Assembly (NCBI GenBank): GCA_963732925.1
Contig: CAVTBJ010000006.1
Coordinates: 124,001 to 188,000, forward strand
From: DASZRZ01 sp963732925
Lineage (GTDB): Bacteria > Acidobacteriota > Terriglobia > Terriglobales > Acidobacteriaceae
DNA: 64,000 nt
Direction: 5' to 3'
Below are positions 7,399-16,188 of the stretch, piece after piece (within the stretch, counting starts at the first letter, position 1; every line of letters starts with the position of its first letter). A program made the position numbers and the translations under genes. A model generated the notes under the pieces. The model worked only from the letters and a program-made list of their open reading frames with translations. It searched no databases and was not told the origin of the DNA.

Positions 7399-10056
7399 TT
7401 ACGGCTTCTTGCCCTTTTTCTTCCTGCCGCTCTTGCCTTTCCCGCCCTTGTCTGTCCTTTTGTTTTTCTTCCCCGGCATCCGGTTGCTCGCCACAGACTT
7501 AGCGACAGGCGCGCTCTCTTCCACGACGGAGAAGCTGATCTTTTTCTGCACGGGATCGATGCGGTCTACCAGCACGCGAACACGATCTCCCAGGGAATAC
7601 TCCCTTCGGCTGCGCATGCCGATGATCTGCCGGGTGTTTTCGTGAAACACGAAGCGGTCGTCTTCCAGGCTGGAGATCGGCACCAGGCCCTCGATGAACA
7701 TGTCCGTCAGCTCGACGAAGAATCCGTACTTGGTCACGCTGATGATCAGACCATCGAACTCCTCGCCGACATGGCCTTCCATGAAGCGGATCTTTTTCCA
7801 CTCCATCAGCTCACGCTCGGCTTCGTCGGCGCGGCGCTCGGTCTGGCTGGAGGTTTCGGCGATCTCGTGGAGGTCGTCGAGGGGGACAAGTTCAGTGAGT
7901 TGCTGCGACGCATTCTCCCGGGAGTGGGAAGCACCGCGCTTGGGCGAACCTTTGGACCACGGAGTTTTTGCCTCTGCTGACCTGTGTTTCCCGTGTCCTT
8001 CGGAAGCTGGGGACGGCGGGTGCTCAGCCAGCGACTCGGAGTCGGCAGCGTGCCGCTTCGACCAGGGCGCGGGAGTTTCACTGTGCGGGGGAACGCCGCT
8101 GCCGATGGGCACGCCGTCTTCCCGGCGCTCGGCATCCTCATGCAGGACCTGCCTGAGCAGCCGGTGCACGATCAGATCGGGATAGCGGCGAATGGGCGAG
8201 GTGAAATGGGTGTAGGTGGACGCGGCCAGGGCGAAGTGTCCTTCATTGATCTCCGAGTAGCGGGCCTGCTTGAGCGAACGCAGCATGAGGTAGGAGACGA
8301 TGCGCTCTTCAGGCTTACCCGCCAGCCGGGCGGCAAGCTTCTGGTACATGCGCGGGGTGATGTGGACGTCCTCGGGGATTTCAATGGCGCGCCAATCGGT
8401 GCTGATGCGGCTGCCGCGGGCATCGCGCGCGCGCCGCTGGTCGGTGTAGCGGAACTTTTTGACCGGGATGGCGCCCACGCCGAGCGAATACCCAAAACCG
8501 GCGGCGATCTGTTCGAACTCCAGGACGCGGCGGGGCTCGGGTTTTTCGTGAATGCGGTAGAGCGAAGCCACGCCTTTGCTCTCCAGGTAGGAGGCGACGC
8601 ACTCGTTGGCGGCGAGCATGAACTCCTCAATGATGCGATGAGCGATGTTGCGCTCCGAGCGGGAGATGGTGCGCATGAGTCCGAGCTCATCGAACTCGAT
8701 CACTGGCTCCGGCAGGTCGAAGTCGATGGAGCCGCGGCGCTCGCGCTTGTGGTTGAGGATCATAGCCAGCTCGCGCATGAGCTCGAAGGTGGGGACAAGA
8801 TCCTGATATCGCTTCCGCAGGCCCTCGTCGCCTTCCAGCACCAGGTTGACGTTGGTGTAGGTCATGCGCTCGGCGGAGCGGATCACGCCCGGGCTGAGCT
8901 GGAATCCCACGATTTCGCCGCGATGGTCAATCTCCATCGCGCACGACAGGACCAGGCGGTCCACGTGCGGGCGCAGCGAGCAGATGTCCGTGGAAAGTTC
9001 CAGGGGCAGCATGGGCACAGCGCGGTCGGGGAAATAGACGCTGGTGCCGCGCAGGCGGGCTTCGTTGTCGAGGGCCGAGCCTTCGGTGACGTACTCAGCG
9101 ACATCGGCGATGTGCACCTGAAGTTCAAAGTTGCCGCTGGCCAGGTGGCGGACATGAACGGCATCGTCAAAGTCGCGGGCGGTTTCGCCGTCGATGGTCA
9201 CGATGGGCAGAGCACGGAAGTCGCGGCGGTGGCGAAGCACGGCGGCCGGGACGGTGTCCGGGTGAGACGCCGCTTCTTCCAGAACTTCGGGCGGGAAGCG
9301 ATGCGGGATGTGGAACTTGCGAATGATGATTTCGACGTCAACGCCGAAATCGCTTTCGTAACCGAGAATTTCGATGACGCGACCGCGCGCATTCTGCGTG
9401 GCGGTGGGCCAGTCGGTGATCTCCACATCGACGACCACTCCTTCCAGGTCGGCCCAGTGAGCTTCGCGGCGGGCCTGCTCCCCCAGCACTCGATGTTTGG
9501 AAACCGCGGCGCCGGTGGTTTCCGGCTGCGGCTGCTCCGGGGATTCCTGGCCCTGGGGAATGATAATTTCCGAGGTGATCTTGTCGTCGATCGGGGTGAC
9601 GAAATTGCGCTGGCGGCCGTAATGAAAGATGCCGACCACCGTGACGTGGGCGCGACCGATGACGCGAACGATGCGGCCTTCAGCCCGGCCGTCACGGCGG
9701 GAGACGATTTCCGCCTGCACGCGATCGCCGTGCATGGCGCTGCCAACCGCGTGCGGGCTGATGAAAACGTCCCCGCTGATGTCCTGGCGAAGTTCGCTGC
9801 TGTCGAGAATGACGAAGCCGTAGCCGTCGCGATGCATAGTGAGACGACCGGAAACCAGGTTCTTACCAGTGCGGGGCAGGGCGTAGCGGTCGCGGTCGAT
9901 GCGCTGGAGTTCTCCGCGGCCGACCATGCGGTCCAGGCGCTCTCCCAGTTCGCGGCGGTCCTCGCCGCGCAATCCCAGTTCGCGGGCAAGCTGCTTGTAA
10001 CCGGCGGTGCGACGGGGTTGCTGCTCTATCTTGCGCAGGATGGAGCGGTCGTCCAT
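7399..10056 (-). CDS. rnr: Ribonuclease R with unusual linker insertion
   Basis: A processive 3'-5' exoribonuclease that degrades structured RNA. I choose the ATG at 10056 (885 aa), preceded by a purine-rich GGAAGGCGAGAGAG; the upstream extension is not family-like. The order is an N-terminal winged helix (SILRKIEQ), cold-shock domains (VSGRLTMHRDGYGFV), the RNB catalytic domain with DGETARDFDDAV (metal-binding aspartates) and HFTSPIRRYPDLIVHRLLRQVL, then S1 (VTKYGFFVELTDMFIEGLV) and a Lys-rich tail. Between the RNB end and ERRADEAEREL, where homologues have a short linker, about 80 extra low-complexity residues (about 7890-8140) contain a twice-repeated PWSK element. The catalytic parts look intact. 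Confidence 0.93.
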   Translation of the reverse strand: MDDRSILRKIEQQPRRTAGYKQLARELGLRGEDRRELGERLDRMVGRGELQRIDRDRYALPRTGKNLVSGRLTMHRDGYGFVILDSSELRQDISGDVFISPHAVGSAMHGDRVQAEIVSRRDGRAEGRIVRVIGRAHVTVVGIFHYGRQRNFVTPIDDKITSEIIIPQGQESPEQPQPETTGAAVSKHRVLGEQARREAHWADLEGVVVDVEITDWPTATQNARGRVIEILGYESDFGVDVEIIIRKFHIPHRFPPEVLEEAASHPDTVPAAVLRHRRDFRALPIVTIDGETARDFDDAVHVRHLASGNFELQVHIADVAEYVTEGSALDNEARLRGTSVYFPDRAVPMLPLELSTDICSLRPHVDRLVLSCAMEIDHRGEIVGFQLSPGVIRSAERMTYTNVNLVLEGDEGLRKRYQDLVPTFELMRELAMILNHKRERRGSIDFDLPEPVIEFDELGLMRTISRSERNIAHRIIEEFMLAANECVASYLESKGVASLYRIHEKPEPRRVLEFEQIAAGFGYSLGVGAIPVKKFRYTDQRRARDARGSRISTDWRAIEIPEDVHITPRMYQKLAARLAGKPEERIVSYLMLRSLKQARYSEINEGHFALAASTYTHFTSPIRRYPDLIVHRLLRQVLHEDAERREDGVPIGSGVPPHSETPAPWSKRHAADSESLAEHPPSPASEGHGKHRSAEAKTPWSKGSPKRGASHSRENASQQLTELVPLDDLHEIAETSSQTERRADEAERELMEWKKIRFMEGHVGEEFDGLIISVTKYGFFVELTDMFIEGLVPISSLEDDRFVFHENTRQIIGMRSRREYSLGDRVRVLVDRIDPVQKKISFSVVEESAPVAKSVASNRMPGKKNKRTDKGGKGKSGRKKKGKKP

Positions 10057-10150
10057 GGGCGGGCTCTCTCGCCTTCCAGCATAGTTGGATTCGCGTTGTT
10101 TGCACACCTGGGCTGCCCGGCAGAGGCGGAATCCCGCGTGCGGGCGATGG

Positions 10151-10156
10151 TATAAT
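10151..10156 (+). promoter_or_regulatory. Perfect -10 box (TATAAT) for the transaldolase gene
   Basis: A consensus TATAAT lies 111 bp before the aldolase ATG in the divergent region between rnr and the aldolase gene. The base positions expected for a -35 box (about 10128-10133, GGAATC) are poor, so recognition may depend on the -10 or on an activator. Confidence 0.55.
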
Positions 10157-10169
10157 CCGCTGTACTTTT

Positions 10170-10240
10170 GTGTCAGGAACCCGGTTGGGCGCCGGGAATC
10201 CCGCGCCCGCAAGGCGGGCGTGCATCCTGGGGAAGCCACC
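10170..10240 (+). promoter_or_regulatory. Structured 5' leader (three-way junction) of the transaldolase gene
   Basis: Downstream of the TATAAT box the leader can fold into a three-way junction. CAGGA pairs with TCCTG to close it, CCCGG/CCGGG forms one arm, and CGCCCGC with GCGGGCG around an AAG loop forms a strong second arm. The following stretch GGGGAAGCCACC leads to the ribosome-binding region (GAAGGGG) before the ATG at 10268. I do not recognise a known riboswitch core in it; the 5' UTR is too short to be 6S RNA. It could be a cis-regulatory RNA or only a stable mRNA leader. Confidence 0.35.
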
Positions 10241-10267
10241 TAATCCCAAGATTTTGAAGGGGAAAGC

Positions 10268-10933
10268 ATGAAATTTTTTGTCGATACCGCCAATGTGAAG
10301 GAAATTCGAGAGGCCCAGGAGCTGGGCATCGTCGACGGTGTAACCACGAACCCGTCGCTGATTTCCAAAGAAGGCAAGCCTTTCAAGGACACGATTCTGG
10401 AGATCTGCAAGATCGTGGATGGCCCGGTGAGCGTGGAAGTGGTCGCGACCGAGATGAACGGCATGCTGGAGGAGGCGGCGGAGTTCGCCACCTGGCACAA
10501 GAACGTCGTGATCAAGCTGCCTACCACGAAAGAAGGGCTGAAGGCGTGCAAGCGGCTGTCCTCGCAAGGTGTGCCGACCAATCTGACCTTGTGCTTCTCG
10601 CCCAGCCAGGCGCTGCTGGTTGCCAAAGCCGGGGCGACCTACGTGAGCCCCTTCGTGGGCCGGCTTGATGACATCAGCTTTGTAGGCATGGACCTGGTGC
10701 GGGACATCCTGCAGATTTACGAGAATTACGGCTACCCCACCCAGGTGCTCGCGGCTTCTCTGCGCCACCCATTGCACGTGGTGGAAGCGGCCATGGCCGG
10801 CGCGCACGTGGGAACCATGCCCTTCAAGGTGCTGGAGCTGATGTTCAAGCATCCGCTGACCGACCGCGGGCTGGAGCAATTCCTGAAGGATTGGGAAAAG
10901 GTAAAGGCGCAGGCGCTGGCGCCTGCCATCTAA
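10268..10933 (+). CDS. tal: Transaldolase-like fructose-6-phosphate aldolase family protein
   Basis: A 221-residue class I aldolase of the small transaldolase/FSA family. In this family a lysine makes a Schiff base with dihydroxyacetone units moved between sugar phosphates of the pentose phosphate pathway. MKFFVDTANV at the start and GVTTNPSLI are diagnostic; K83 in VVIKLPTT is the Schiff-base lysine, and VSPFVGRLDD and AASLRHP follow. The small single-domain form does not allow transaldolase and fructose-6-phosphate aldolase to be told apart with certainty. It has its own -10 box, a structured leader, a GAAGGGG ribosome-binding site and a terminator just behind it, so it is probably a single-gene unit. 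Confidence 0.9.
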   Translation: MKFFVDTANVKEIREAQELGIVDGVTTNPSLISKEGKPFKDTILEICKIVDGPVSVEVVATEMNGMLEEAAEFATWHKNVVIKLPTTKEGLKACKRLSSQGVPTNLTLCFSPSQALLVAKAGATYVSPFVGRLDDISFVGMDLVRDILQIYENYGYPTQVLAASLRHPLHVVEAAMAGAHVGTMPFKVLELMFKHPLTDRGLEQFLKDWEKVKAQALAPAI

Positions 10934-10956
10934 GCTGTCGCCCCTGCTGGCCTACG

Positions 10957-10991
10957 AAAACCCCAGGCGAGAGTTTCCCGCCTGGGGTTTC
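10957..10991 (+). terminator. Intrinsic terminator after the transaldolase gene
   Basis: A perfect 12-bp stem (aaaccccaggcg at 10958-10969, cgcctggggttt at 10979-10990) with a 9-base loop lies 24 bp after the stop codon. The flanking A and T runs allow function in both directions. Confidence 0.8.
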
Positions 10992-11220
10992 CTGTTGCGG
11001 TTTCTATCGTCCGGGTAAGGAAGGCGGTCGAGGGCGTCCGCCCCTCCGCACGCACTTCTGTTTCCCAGCTTATTTCTGCCAGCAGCTTTTCCTGCTGGGG
11101 TTAACTTTTTCCGCAATTGTCTGCGGGGGAGCAGGCAAGCTATTCTGCCTCTTCCGGCGGTTTCTTTCTGCCGGGCGGCGTAAGCCGCCGATCGGACGCC
11201 TCCGGAACCGACGTCCTCCC

Positions 11221-11883
11221 ATGGCCAAGCTTTTCGAGTCACCCCGGTACATTGCGCTGGAAGGTCCGATCCGCGTTGGCAAGAGCACGCTAGCGGCGGT
11301 GATTGCCGAACGGCTGCACGCCCAGCACATCCGCGAAGCCGAAGACAATCCCTTCCTCAAGAGCTTCTATGGAGGCGAGCCGGGGGCGGCATTCCAGGCG
11401 CAACTGGCCTTCCTGATCCGGCGCTATGACCAATTGAAAGAGCTGGACGTGGGGCCGGACTCGCGCAAGATCGTGGTCGCCGACTACATCTTTGAAAAGG
11501 ACAAAATCTTCGCCTGCCTGAATCTGAGCGACACAGAACTGGACGTGTATAACCGCTACTACAACCATTTTCGGGAAGATCTGCCGACGCCGGATCTGGT
11601 GATTTATCTACAGGCCTCACCGGAGATCCTGAAAAAGCGGCTGCGCAAAAAGGGAGCGGCGGGCGAGAGTGCGGTGAACGACGCCTATATCGAGGAAGTG
11701 GTGCGGGCGTATGAGCACTTCTTCTTTCACTACACGGCTTCCGACCTGCTGATTGTGGATACCTCGCAGATCGATTTCGTGGATCGCAACCAGGACTTGC
11801 AGCAATTGCTGCGCAAGGTGAGCGAACCGGTGCGGGGGACGCAGTACTTCCTGCCGCTGGGTTCGGAGGCAGCCAGTGGGTAA
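11221..11883 (+). CDS. Deoxynucleoside kinase family protein
   Basis: A 220-residue P-loop kinase of the deoxyadenosine/deoxyguanosine kinase family, which phosphorylates deoxynucleosides for dNTP salvage. The ATG at 11221 starts just before IALEGPIRVGKST, whose GxxxxGKST loop is at residues 15-22. ADYIFEKDKIFA (the DR(S/Y)-like region), YNRYYNHF, PDLVIYLQASPEILKKRLRKKG (the lid) and LLIVDTSQIDFV follow in family order. The frame is open upstream to 10891, but that part is the terminator and spacer of the previous gene. Substrate preference cannot be read from the sequence. The 220 bp before the gene contain only a GC-rich hairpin near 11174-11190. Confidence 0.85.
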   Translation: MAKLFESPRYIALEGPIRVGKSTLAAVIAERLHAQHIREAEDNPFLKSFYGGEPGAAFQAQLAFLIRRYDQLKELDVGPDSRKIVVADYIFEKDKIFACLNLSDTELDVYNRYYNHFREDLPTPDLVIYLQASPEILKKRLRKKGAAGESAVNDAYIEEVVRAYEHFFFHYTASDLLIVDTSQIDFVDRNQDLQQLLRKVSEPVRGTQYFLPLGSEAASG

Positions 11884-11909
11884 GCTACTGTCTCCATTGT
11901 TGGTGTTCC

Positions 11910-13226
11910 ATGGGCAACGTTGCCCCGGAGACGGCCCTCCCACTTAATGTGACCCTATGCACAGGGAGCAAGGGCAAGGGCCCGGGCTTCGGAACCAGGG
12001 GCCCACAGCAAGTGCGCCGCCAGTCACGGCGTTTGGCTATTTGCTTTCTGGTGGTTCTGCTGGCAGGCATGATGCAAGGGCAGCGCTCGGGACCGCAACC
12101 CTCGCCGGCGCAACTCCCAGTGATGCAGAGAGCGCAGGGCCAAGGCCAACCGGCCGCCCCTGCTGGCCAGCAGGGTCCGCAGCAAAATTCACAAGATGAG
12201 CTGCTGACTCTCCGCCGGCAGGTCAATTTTGTCGAGGTACCGGTCACGGTCAAGGATGCGAAGGGCAAGTTGGTGTCCGGCCTGCAAAAATCGGACTTTC
12301 AAGTGTACGAAGAAGGCAAACCCCAGCAGATCACGTTCTTCACCGCCGATCCTCTGCCGATGTCGATTGCCATTCTGGTGGACCTGGGTGTTCCCGACAT
12401 CGAGATCAGCAAGGTGCAGCAAAGCCTCACCGCAATGATCGGTTCGTTCAGCCCGTTTGACGAAGTGGCGGTTTACCACTTTTCGAGCACGGTCTCGCGC
12501 ATGAACGATTTCCAGACCGTGGGGGACTTCACGGGATACCCGTTGCACGCAACCTTGCAAAAACTCAAGAATATGACAGGCGCCATGGGTGGAGTTCCGG
12601 TGACCTCCGGTCCTCTGCAGTCGGGGCCAACCGTGAGCGGGGCGCCGATTGATCGCCAGAGCGGGGCGATCAGCACGGTTCCGGCAACCAACGCCACGCC
12701 CCCTGGGCGGCCGGCGCCACGCGTGCTGAATGACGCCATCATGGCCGCGGTGGGAGATCTGGCCAAGCGGCCGCGGGAGCGTCGCAAAATCCTGTTTGTC
12801 CTGAGCGATGGCACGGAATTCGGCAGCAAAGCTCGGGACGACGAGGTGCTGCGAGCGCTGTTGTCTTATCCCATCAGCGTATTTGCAGTCGGGATTGGGC
12901 AGGCGGCCCTTCCGGTGTACCAGCAACTGGGGAAATCCCGGTTCTCGAGCTCCAAGGTGGACGATATCCTGCCCAGCTTCGGCTTCGGCCACACTCTGCC
13001 GCGCTATGCCCTGGCCACGGGCGGTGAAGTATTTCCCGCTTATAGCGAGAAGGCAATTGAGCAGGCGTACAACCGGGCCGAAGAACAGGCGCGCTATCGC
13101 TACACGCTGGGATACCACTCGCGCCGCCCCGCTCCCGGGTTCCACCCGATCGAAGTCCGGGTGGACCGGCCCGGACTCCGAGTGCTGGCTCGGGAAGGTT
13201 ATTACCCGACACCGGCAACTCCTTGA
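11910..13226 (+). CDS. VWFA-related acidobacterial-type secreted protein
   Basis: A 438-residue protein with a hydrophobic export segment at residues 41-56 (RRLAICFLVVLLAGMM) after a long hydrophilic lead, a Gln/Pro-rich spacer, then the VTVKDAKGKLVSGLQKSDFQVYEEGKPQ block and a von Willebrand A fold (SIAILVDLGVPDIEIS, RRKILFVLSDGTEFGSKARDDEVL, YPISVFAVGIG, YALATGGEVF). This block order is that of the VWFA-related family abundant in Acidobacteriota. The metal-site DxSxS is not intact here (VDLGVPDIE), so metal-dependent ligand binding may be lost. It ends with a YRYTLGYHSRRPAPGFH segment. The true start may be further in than 11910. The biological role is unknown. Confidence 0.8.
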   Translation: MGNVAPETALPLNVTLCTGSKGKGPGFGTRGPQQVRRQSRRLAICFLVVLLAGMMQGQRSGPQPSPAQLPVMQRAQGQGQPAAPAGQQGPQQNSQDELLTLRRQVNFVEVPVTVKDAKGKLVSGLQKSDFQVYEEGKPQQITFFTADPLPMSIAILVDLGVPDIEISKVQQSLTAMIGSFSPFDEVAVYHFSSTVSRMNDFQTVGDFTGYPLHATLQKLKNMTGAMGGVPVTSGPLQSGPTVSGAPIDRQSGAISTVPATNATPPGRPAPRVLNDAIMAAVGDLAKRPRERRKILFVLSDGTEFGSKARDDEVLRALLSYPISVFAVGIGQAALPVYQQLGKSRFSSSKVDDILPSFGFGHTLPRYALATGGEVFPAYSEKAIEQAYNRAEEQARYRYTLGYHSRRPAPGFHPIEVRVDRPGLRVLAREGYYPTPATP

Positions 13227-13400
13227 GGCGCCAGGAGGCGCGGCAGCGAACAGCCGTTGCAGTGAATGAATAGTGTGGGTAATGCGAAAAAAGAACAGAG
13301 CACCGCAGCGGAACACCCGGGCGGACTCCCAGGCCGCCAACCCGGCCCGGGAATTTGTAGGCGCCGGGTGAGCCTTCGGCGGCTCTCCCAGCATCTCTTT

Positions 13401-13463
13401 ATTAGTAGTGCGTGCTTTATTGGTAGTGCGTGCTTCCATGGATTAGTAGCGCGCGCTTTCATG
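13401..13463 (+). repeat. Three imperfect tandem repeats of about 20 bp
   Basis: Three units share the core ttaGTAGtGCGtGCtTt: 13401-13418, 13419-13440 and 13441-13463, the last two ending in (c)catg/tcatg. They fall in the spacer 60-120 bp before the DegP start. They could be operator-like sites or replication slippage. Confidence 0.6.
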
Positions 13464-13522
13464 CGGGTAGAAATTCAAGACATAGAAATCAAGAGAAGAG
13501 CGGAAGAGAGGATAGAAATCAT

Positions 13523-15010
13523 ATGGTACGCAATCGATTCACGGGATCGCGTTGGATCACACCAATTCTGGTCGTTGTGGCTCTGTTTGCAGGCGCCGCC
13601 GCGGGGTCCTGGGTCACGAGGCGAAGCGGGACGCCGGTGTTTGTCGCGTATGCGCAAGCCAAACCCAGCCAGATGGGACCGATTCCGACCGGGTTCAGCA
13701 GCGTCGTAGAAAAAGTAGCTCCTTCGGTAGTGAACGTGTCCACGTCCCGAACCGTAAAGACATCGCAGCAACAGGGGCCGCCCTCGATCGACAATTTCTT
13801 CGGGCAATTTTTTGGCGGCCAGTTCGGGCCGGGCATACAGGTGCCGCGGGAGCGCCGGGAACGGGCCCTGGGGTCGGGCGTGATTGTAAGCGCGGACGGT
13901 TACATCCTCACCAACAACCACGTGGTCGAGGGCGCGGATCAAGTGACGGTCTCCATGGCGGGAGGCAAGGAAGTCAAGGCGAAAGTCGTAGGCACCGATC
14001 CCATGACGGACATCGCCGTGCTGAAAATCGATCAAACCAACCTGCCGGTGATTACCTTCGGGCATTCCTCCGACGTTAAGGTGGGCGATTTCGCGCTGGC
14101 GCTGGGAGATCCTTTCGGACTGGGACAGACGGTAACGCAGGGCATCATCAGCGCGACCGGCCGCGGCGGTCTGGGGATCGAAGACTACGAAGATTTCATT
14201 CAGACGGATGCTGCTATCAACCCAGGCAACTCCGGTGGCGCGCTGGTGAATACGCGAGGCCAGTTGATCGGCATCAATACGGCCATTCTCTCCGGCTCGG
14301 GAGGCTTTCAGGGCGTTGGCTTTGCCATTCCGGTGGACATGGCGCAGAACGTGATGAAGCAACTGATCGAGCATGGCTCGGTAACCCGTGGTTACATTGG
14401 CGCCCACGTGCAGGATGTGACGCCGGAGATTGCGAAATCGTTCGCGCTGAACCAGACGCATGGAGTCCTGATCGGGGATGTGGATCCCAATGGTCCGGCG
14501 GCCAAAGCGGGCCTAAAGCGCGGCGACATTGTTACGCAGATGAACGGCCGCCCGGTGGAGGACGTTCGCACCCTGCGGCTGAACATCGCGGAGACGGCGC
14601 CGGGGACGCCAGTGAATTTTCAGGTATGGCGCAACGGCAAGGAAATGCCGATTACCATCACGCTGGGTACCTTGCCGGCCCAGGCGGCGCAAGCCCAGTC
14701 TCCTGGCGGCGAGCAAGGGGCGCGTTCCCTGGAAGGCCTGCAGGTCCAGAACTTGACCCCGGACATCGCGCAGCAATTGAATCTGCCGGCGGGAACCCAG
14801 GGAGTTGTGGTGACCGCGGTGGCGCCGGGCAGCATTGCCGCGGATTCGGGGTTGCAACGCGGTGATGTGATCCAGGAGGTCAACCGCAAGACGGTCAGCA
14901 GCGTGCAACAGTTTGAGCAGGCAGTGCGGCAAGCCGGAAACCAGCCGGTACTCCTGCTGGTGAATACGCAGGGCACAACCCACTACTTGACGCTGAACCC
15001 GCAGCCATAG
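13523..15010 (+). CDS. DegP/HtrA-type periplasmic serine protease with two PDZ domains
   Basis: A trypsin-like envelope quality-control protease and chaperone. I start at the ATG at 13523 (495 aa), which gives a basic N-terminus and a membrane/signal segment (TPILVVVALFAGAAAGSW) and is preceded by GAGAGG. The catalytic triad is in the expected places: His in NNHVVEGA, Asp in MTDIAVLKI, Ser in INPGNSGGALVN. Two PDZ domains follow, beginning at RGYIGAHVQDVTPEIA and at LEGLQVQNLTPDIA, joined by a Gln/Ala-rich linker. The whole order matches DegP/DegQ/MucD. Three tandem 20-bp repeats lie in its upstream region and a hairpin with a T run lies downstream. Confidence 0.93.
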   Translation: MVRNRFTGSRWITPILVVVALFAGAAAGSWVTRRSGTPVFVAYAQAKPSQMGPIPTGFSSVVEKVAPSVVNVSTSRTVKTSQQQGPPSIDNFFGQFFGGQFGPGIQVPRERRERALGSGVIVSADGYILTNNHVVEGADQVTVSMAGGKEVKAKVVGTDPMTDIAVLKIDQTNLPVITFGHSSDVKVGDFALALGDPFGLGQTVTQGIISATGRGGLGIEDYEDFIQTDAAINPGNSGGALVNTRGQLIGINTAILSGSGGFQGVGFAIPVDMAQNVMKQLIEHGSVTRGYIGAHVQDVTPEIAKSFALNQTHGVLIGDVDPNGPAAKAGLKRGDIVTQMNGRPVEDVRTLRLNIAETAPGTPVNFQVWRNGKEMPITITLGTLPAQAAQAQSPGGEQGARSLEGLQVQNLTPDIAQQLNLPAGTQGVVVTAVAPGSIAADSGLQRGDVIQEVNRKTVSSVQQFEQAVRQAGNQPVLLLVNTQGTTHYLTLNPQP

Positions 15011-15035
15011 AACAGGAACGCAAAGGAGTCTGGTC

Positions 15036-15081
15036 GCGGCGAGGATTTTCCGGCATGGAAGGGCACCGGAGTTCTCGCCGC
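15036..15081 (+). terminator. Large inverted repeat downstream of the protease gene
   Basis: An 8-bp outer stem (gcggcgag 15036-15043 with ctcgccgc 15074-15081) and an inner ccgg/ccgg pairing lie 26 bp after the degP-type stop codon. There is no T run, so it may block 3' exonucleases rather than terminate transcription. Confidence 0.4.
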
Positions 15082-15133
15082 GTCCGGATGAGATTCCGGT
15101 TTGCATGGCCGATTGGCCCTGCTCGCGATGAAG

Positions 15134-15159
15134 GACAAAGAAAGACGCTTTGTCTTTTC
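15134..15159 (+). terminator. Intrinsic terminator candidate after the protease gene
   Basis: A 7-bp stem (gacaaag 15134-15140, ctttgtc 15148-15154) with a 7-base loop is followed directly by tttt. It lies between the protease and panB. Confidence 0.6.
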
Positions 15160-15265
15160 TGCCGATGCCATTTAGAATTCCCGTTGTTGGCCGTTCGCCA
15201 GGATGCGAACGATGCGAACGACGAACAGGCGGTATCCGCTCAGCGGAACTGCACTGGAGGAAAAT

Positions 15266-16156
15266 GTGAGCGTGGTTCCCTCGGGCGATTCCCGTCCAAA
15301 AGTCACTGTCGTCAACCTGCAGGAAAAGAAGCTACGGCATGAGCCCATTACGGCGCTCACCGCCTACGACTACGCCACCGCCCGCCTGGTGGACGAGGCG
15401 GAAATTGACCTGATTCTGGTTGGAGATTCCCTCGCCCAGGTGGTGCTTGGCTACGACACCACCTTGCCGGTCACGCTGGAAGAGATGCTGCACCATGCCC
15501 GCGCCGTTCGCCGCGCGGTGAAGCGCGCGCTGCTGGTGGTGGACATGCCCTATGGGTCGTACCACGTCGAGCCCGCGGAGTCGCTGCACAACGCCTCGCG
15601 CTTTATCAAGGAGGCGGGGGCGGAAGCGGTCAAGATCGAAGGCGGCGAGAAACGCGTGGGCCTGGTGCATCGCCTGGTGGACGCGGAGATTCCCGTGCTG
15701 GGACATCTGGGACTGACTCCGCAATCGATTCACGCAATCGGGGGATACAAGGTCCAGGGCAAGGACCTGGCGGGAATTGAACAACTGATGCGCGACGCCT
15801 CGGCACTGGAGCGCGCGGGGGTGTTTGCCATCGTGCTGGAAGGGGTTCCGCGCGAGGTGGCGGCTATGATTACGGCCGAGGTGCGCATTCCCACCATCGG
15901 GATCGGCGCGGGGCCGGATTGCGACGGGCAGATTCTGGTGCTGCACGACGTGCTGGGCCTGAGTTTTTCCCGTCCCGCGAAATTTGTGCGCAGCTTTGGC
16001 GAAGTCGGGGAAGCCATCACTCGGGCGGTGCAAGCCTACCAGGAGTGCGTCCGGGAACATCGCTATCCAGCGGATGAGGAGTCCTATCACCTCTCCCAAG
16101 AGGTCCGTTCAGCTTTGGAAACCATCGCCGAGCACAAGCGCGCGATGCATAAGTAG
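15266..16156 (+). CDS. panB: 3-methyl-2-oxobutanoate hydroxymethyltransferase
   Basis: Adds a hydroxymethyl group from methylene-tetrahydrofolate to ketoisovalerate, the first step of pantothenate synthesis. I choose the GTG at 15266 (296 aa) because GGAGG ends 5 bp before it; an upstream ATG at 15203 would add 21 residues unlike the family. Landmarks are ITALTAYDYATARLVDEA, the metal-binding LVGDSLA, VVDMPYGSY, AVKIEGG, GHLGLTPQ and IGIGAGPDCDGQILVLHD. panC begins 32 bp downstream on the same strand, so the two form a pantothenate operon. Confidence 0.93.
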   Translation: MSVVPSGDSRPKVTVVNLQEKKLRHEPITALTAYDYATARLVDEAEIDLILVGDSLAQVVLGYDTTLPVTLEEMLHHARAVRRAVKRALLVVDMPYGSYHVEPAESLHNASRFIKEAGAEAVKIEGGEKRVGLVHRLVDAEIPVLGHLGLTPQSIHAIGGYKVQGKDLAGIEQLMRDASALERAGVFAIVLEGVPREVAAMITAEVRIPTIGIGAGPDCDGQILVLHDVLGLSFSRPAKFVRSFGEVGEAITRAVQAYQECVREHRYPADEESYHLSQEVRSALETIAEHKRAMHK

Positions 16157-16188
16157 CCCGGCTGATGCCCTGGGGAGAGTGACGGGAC

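Noticed and set aside
7984..10155. 723-codon plus-strand frame opposite rnr
   Set aside because: Antisense to a clear RNase R gene; the product has no family character. High GC creates long antisense frames.
10157..10267. 6S RNA in the transaldolase leader
   Set aside because: The transcript before the start codon is only about 105 bases and lacks the long closing stem with a central bubble.
11174..11190. Terminator hairpin before the deoxynucleoside kinase
   Set aside because: The GC stem lacks a following T run and lies after the real terminator of the previous gene.
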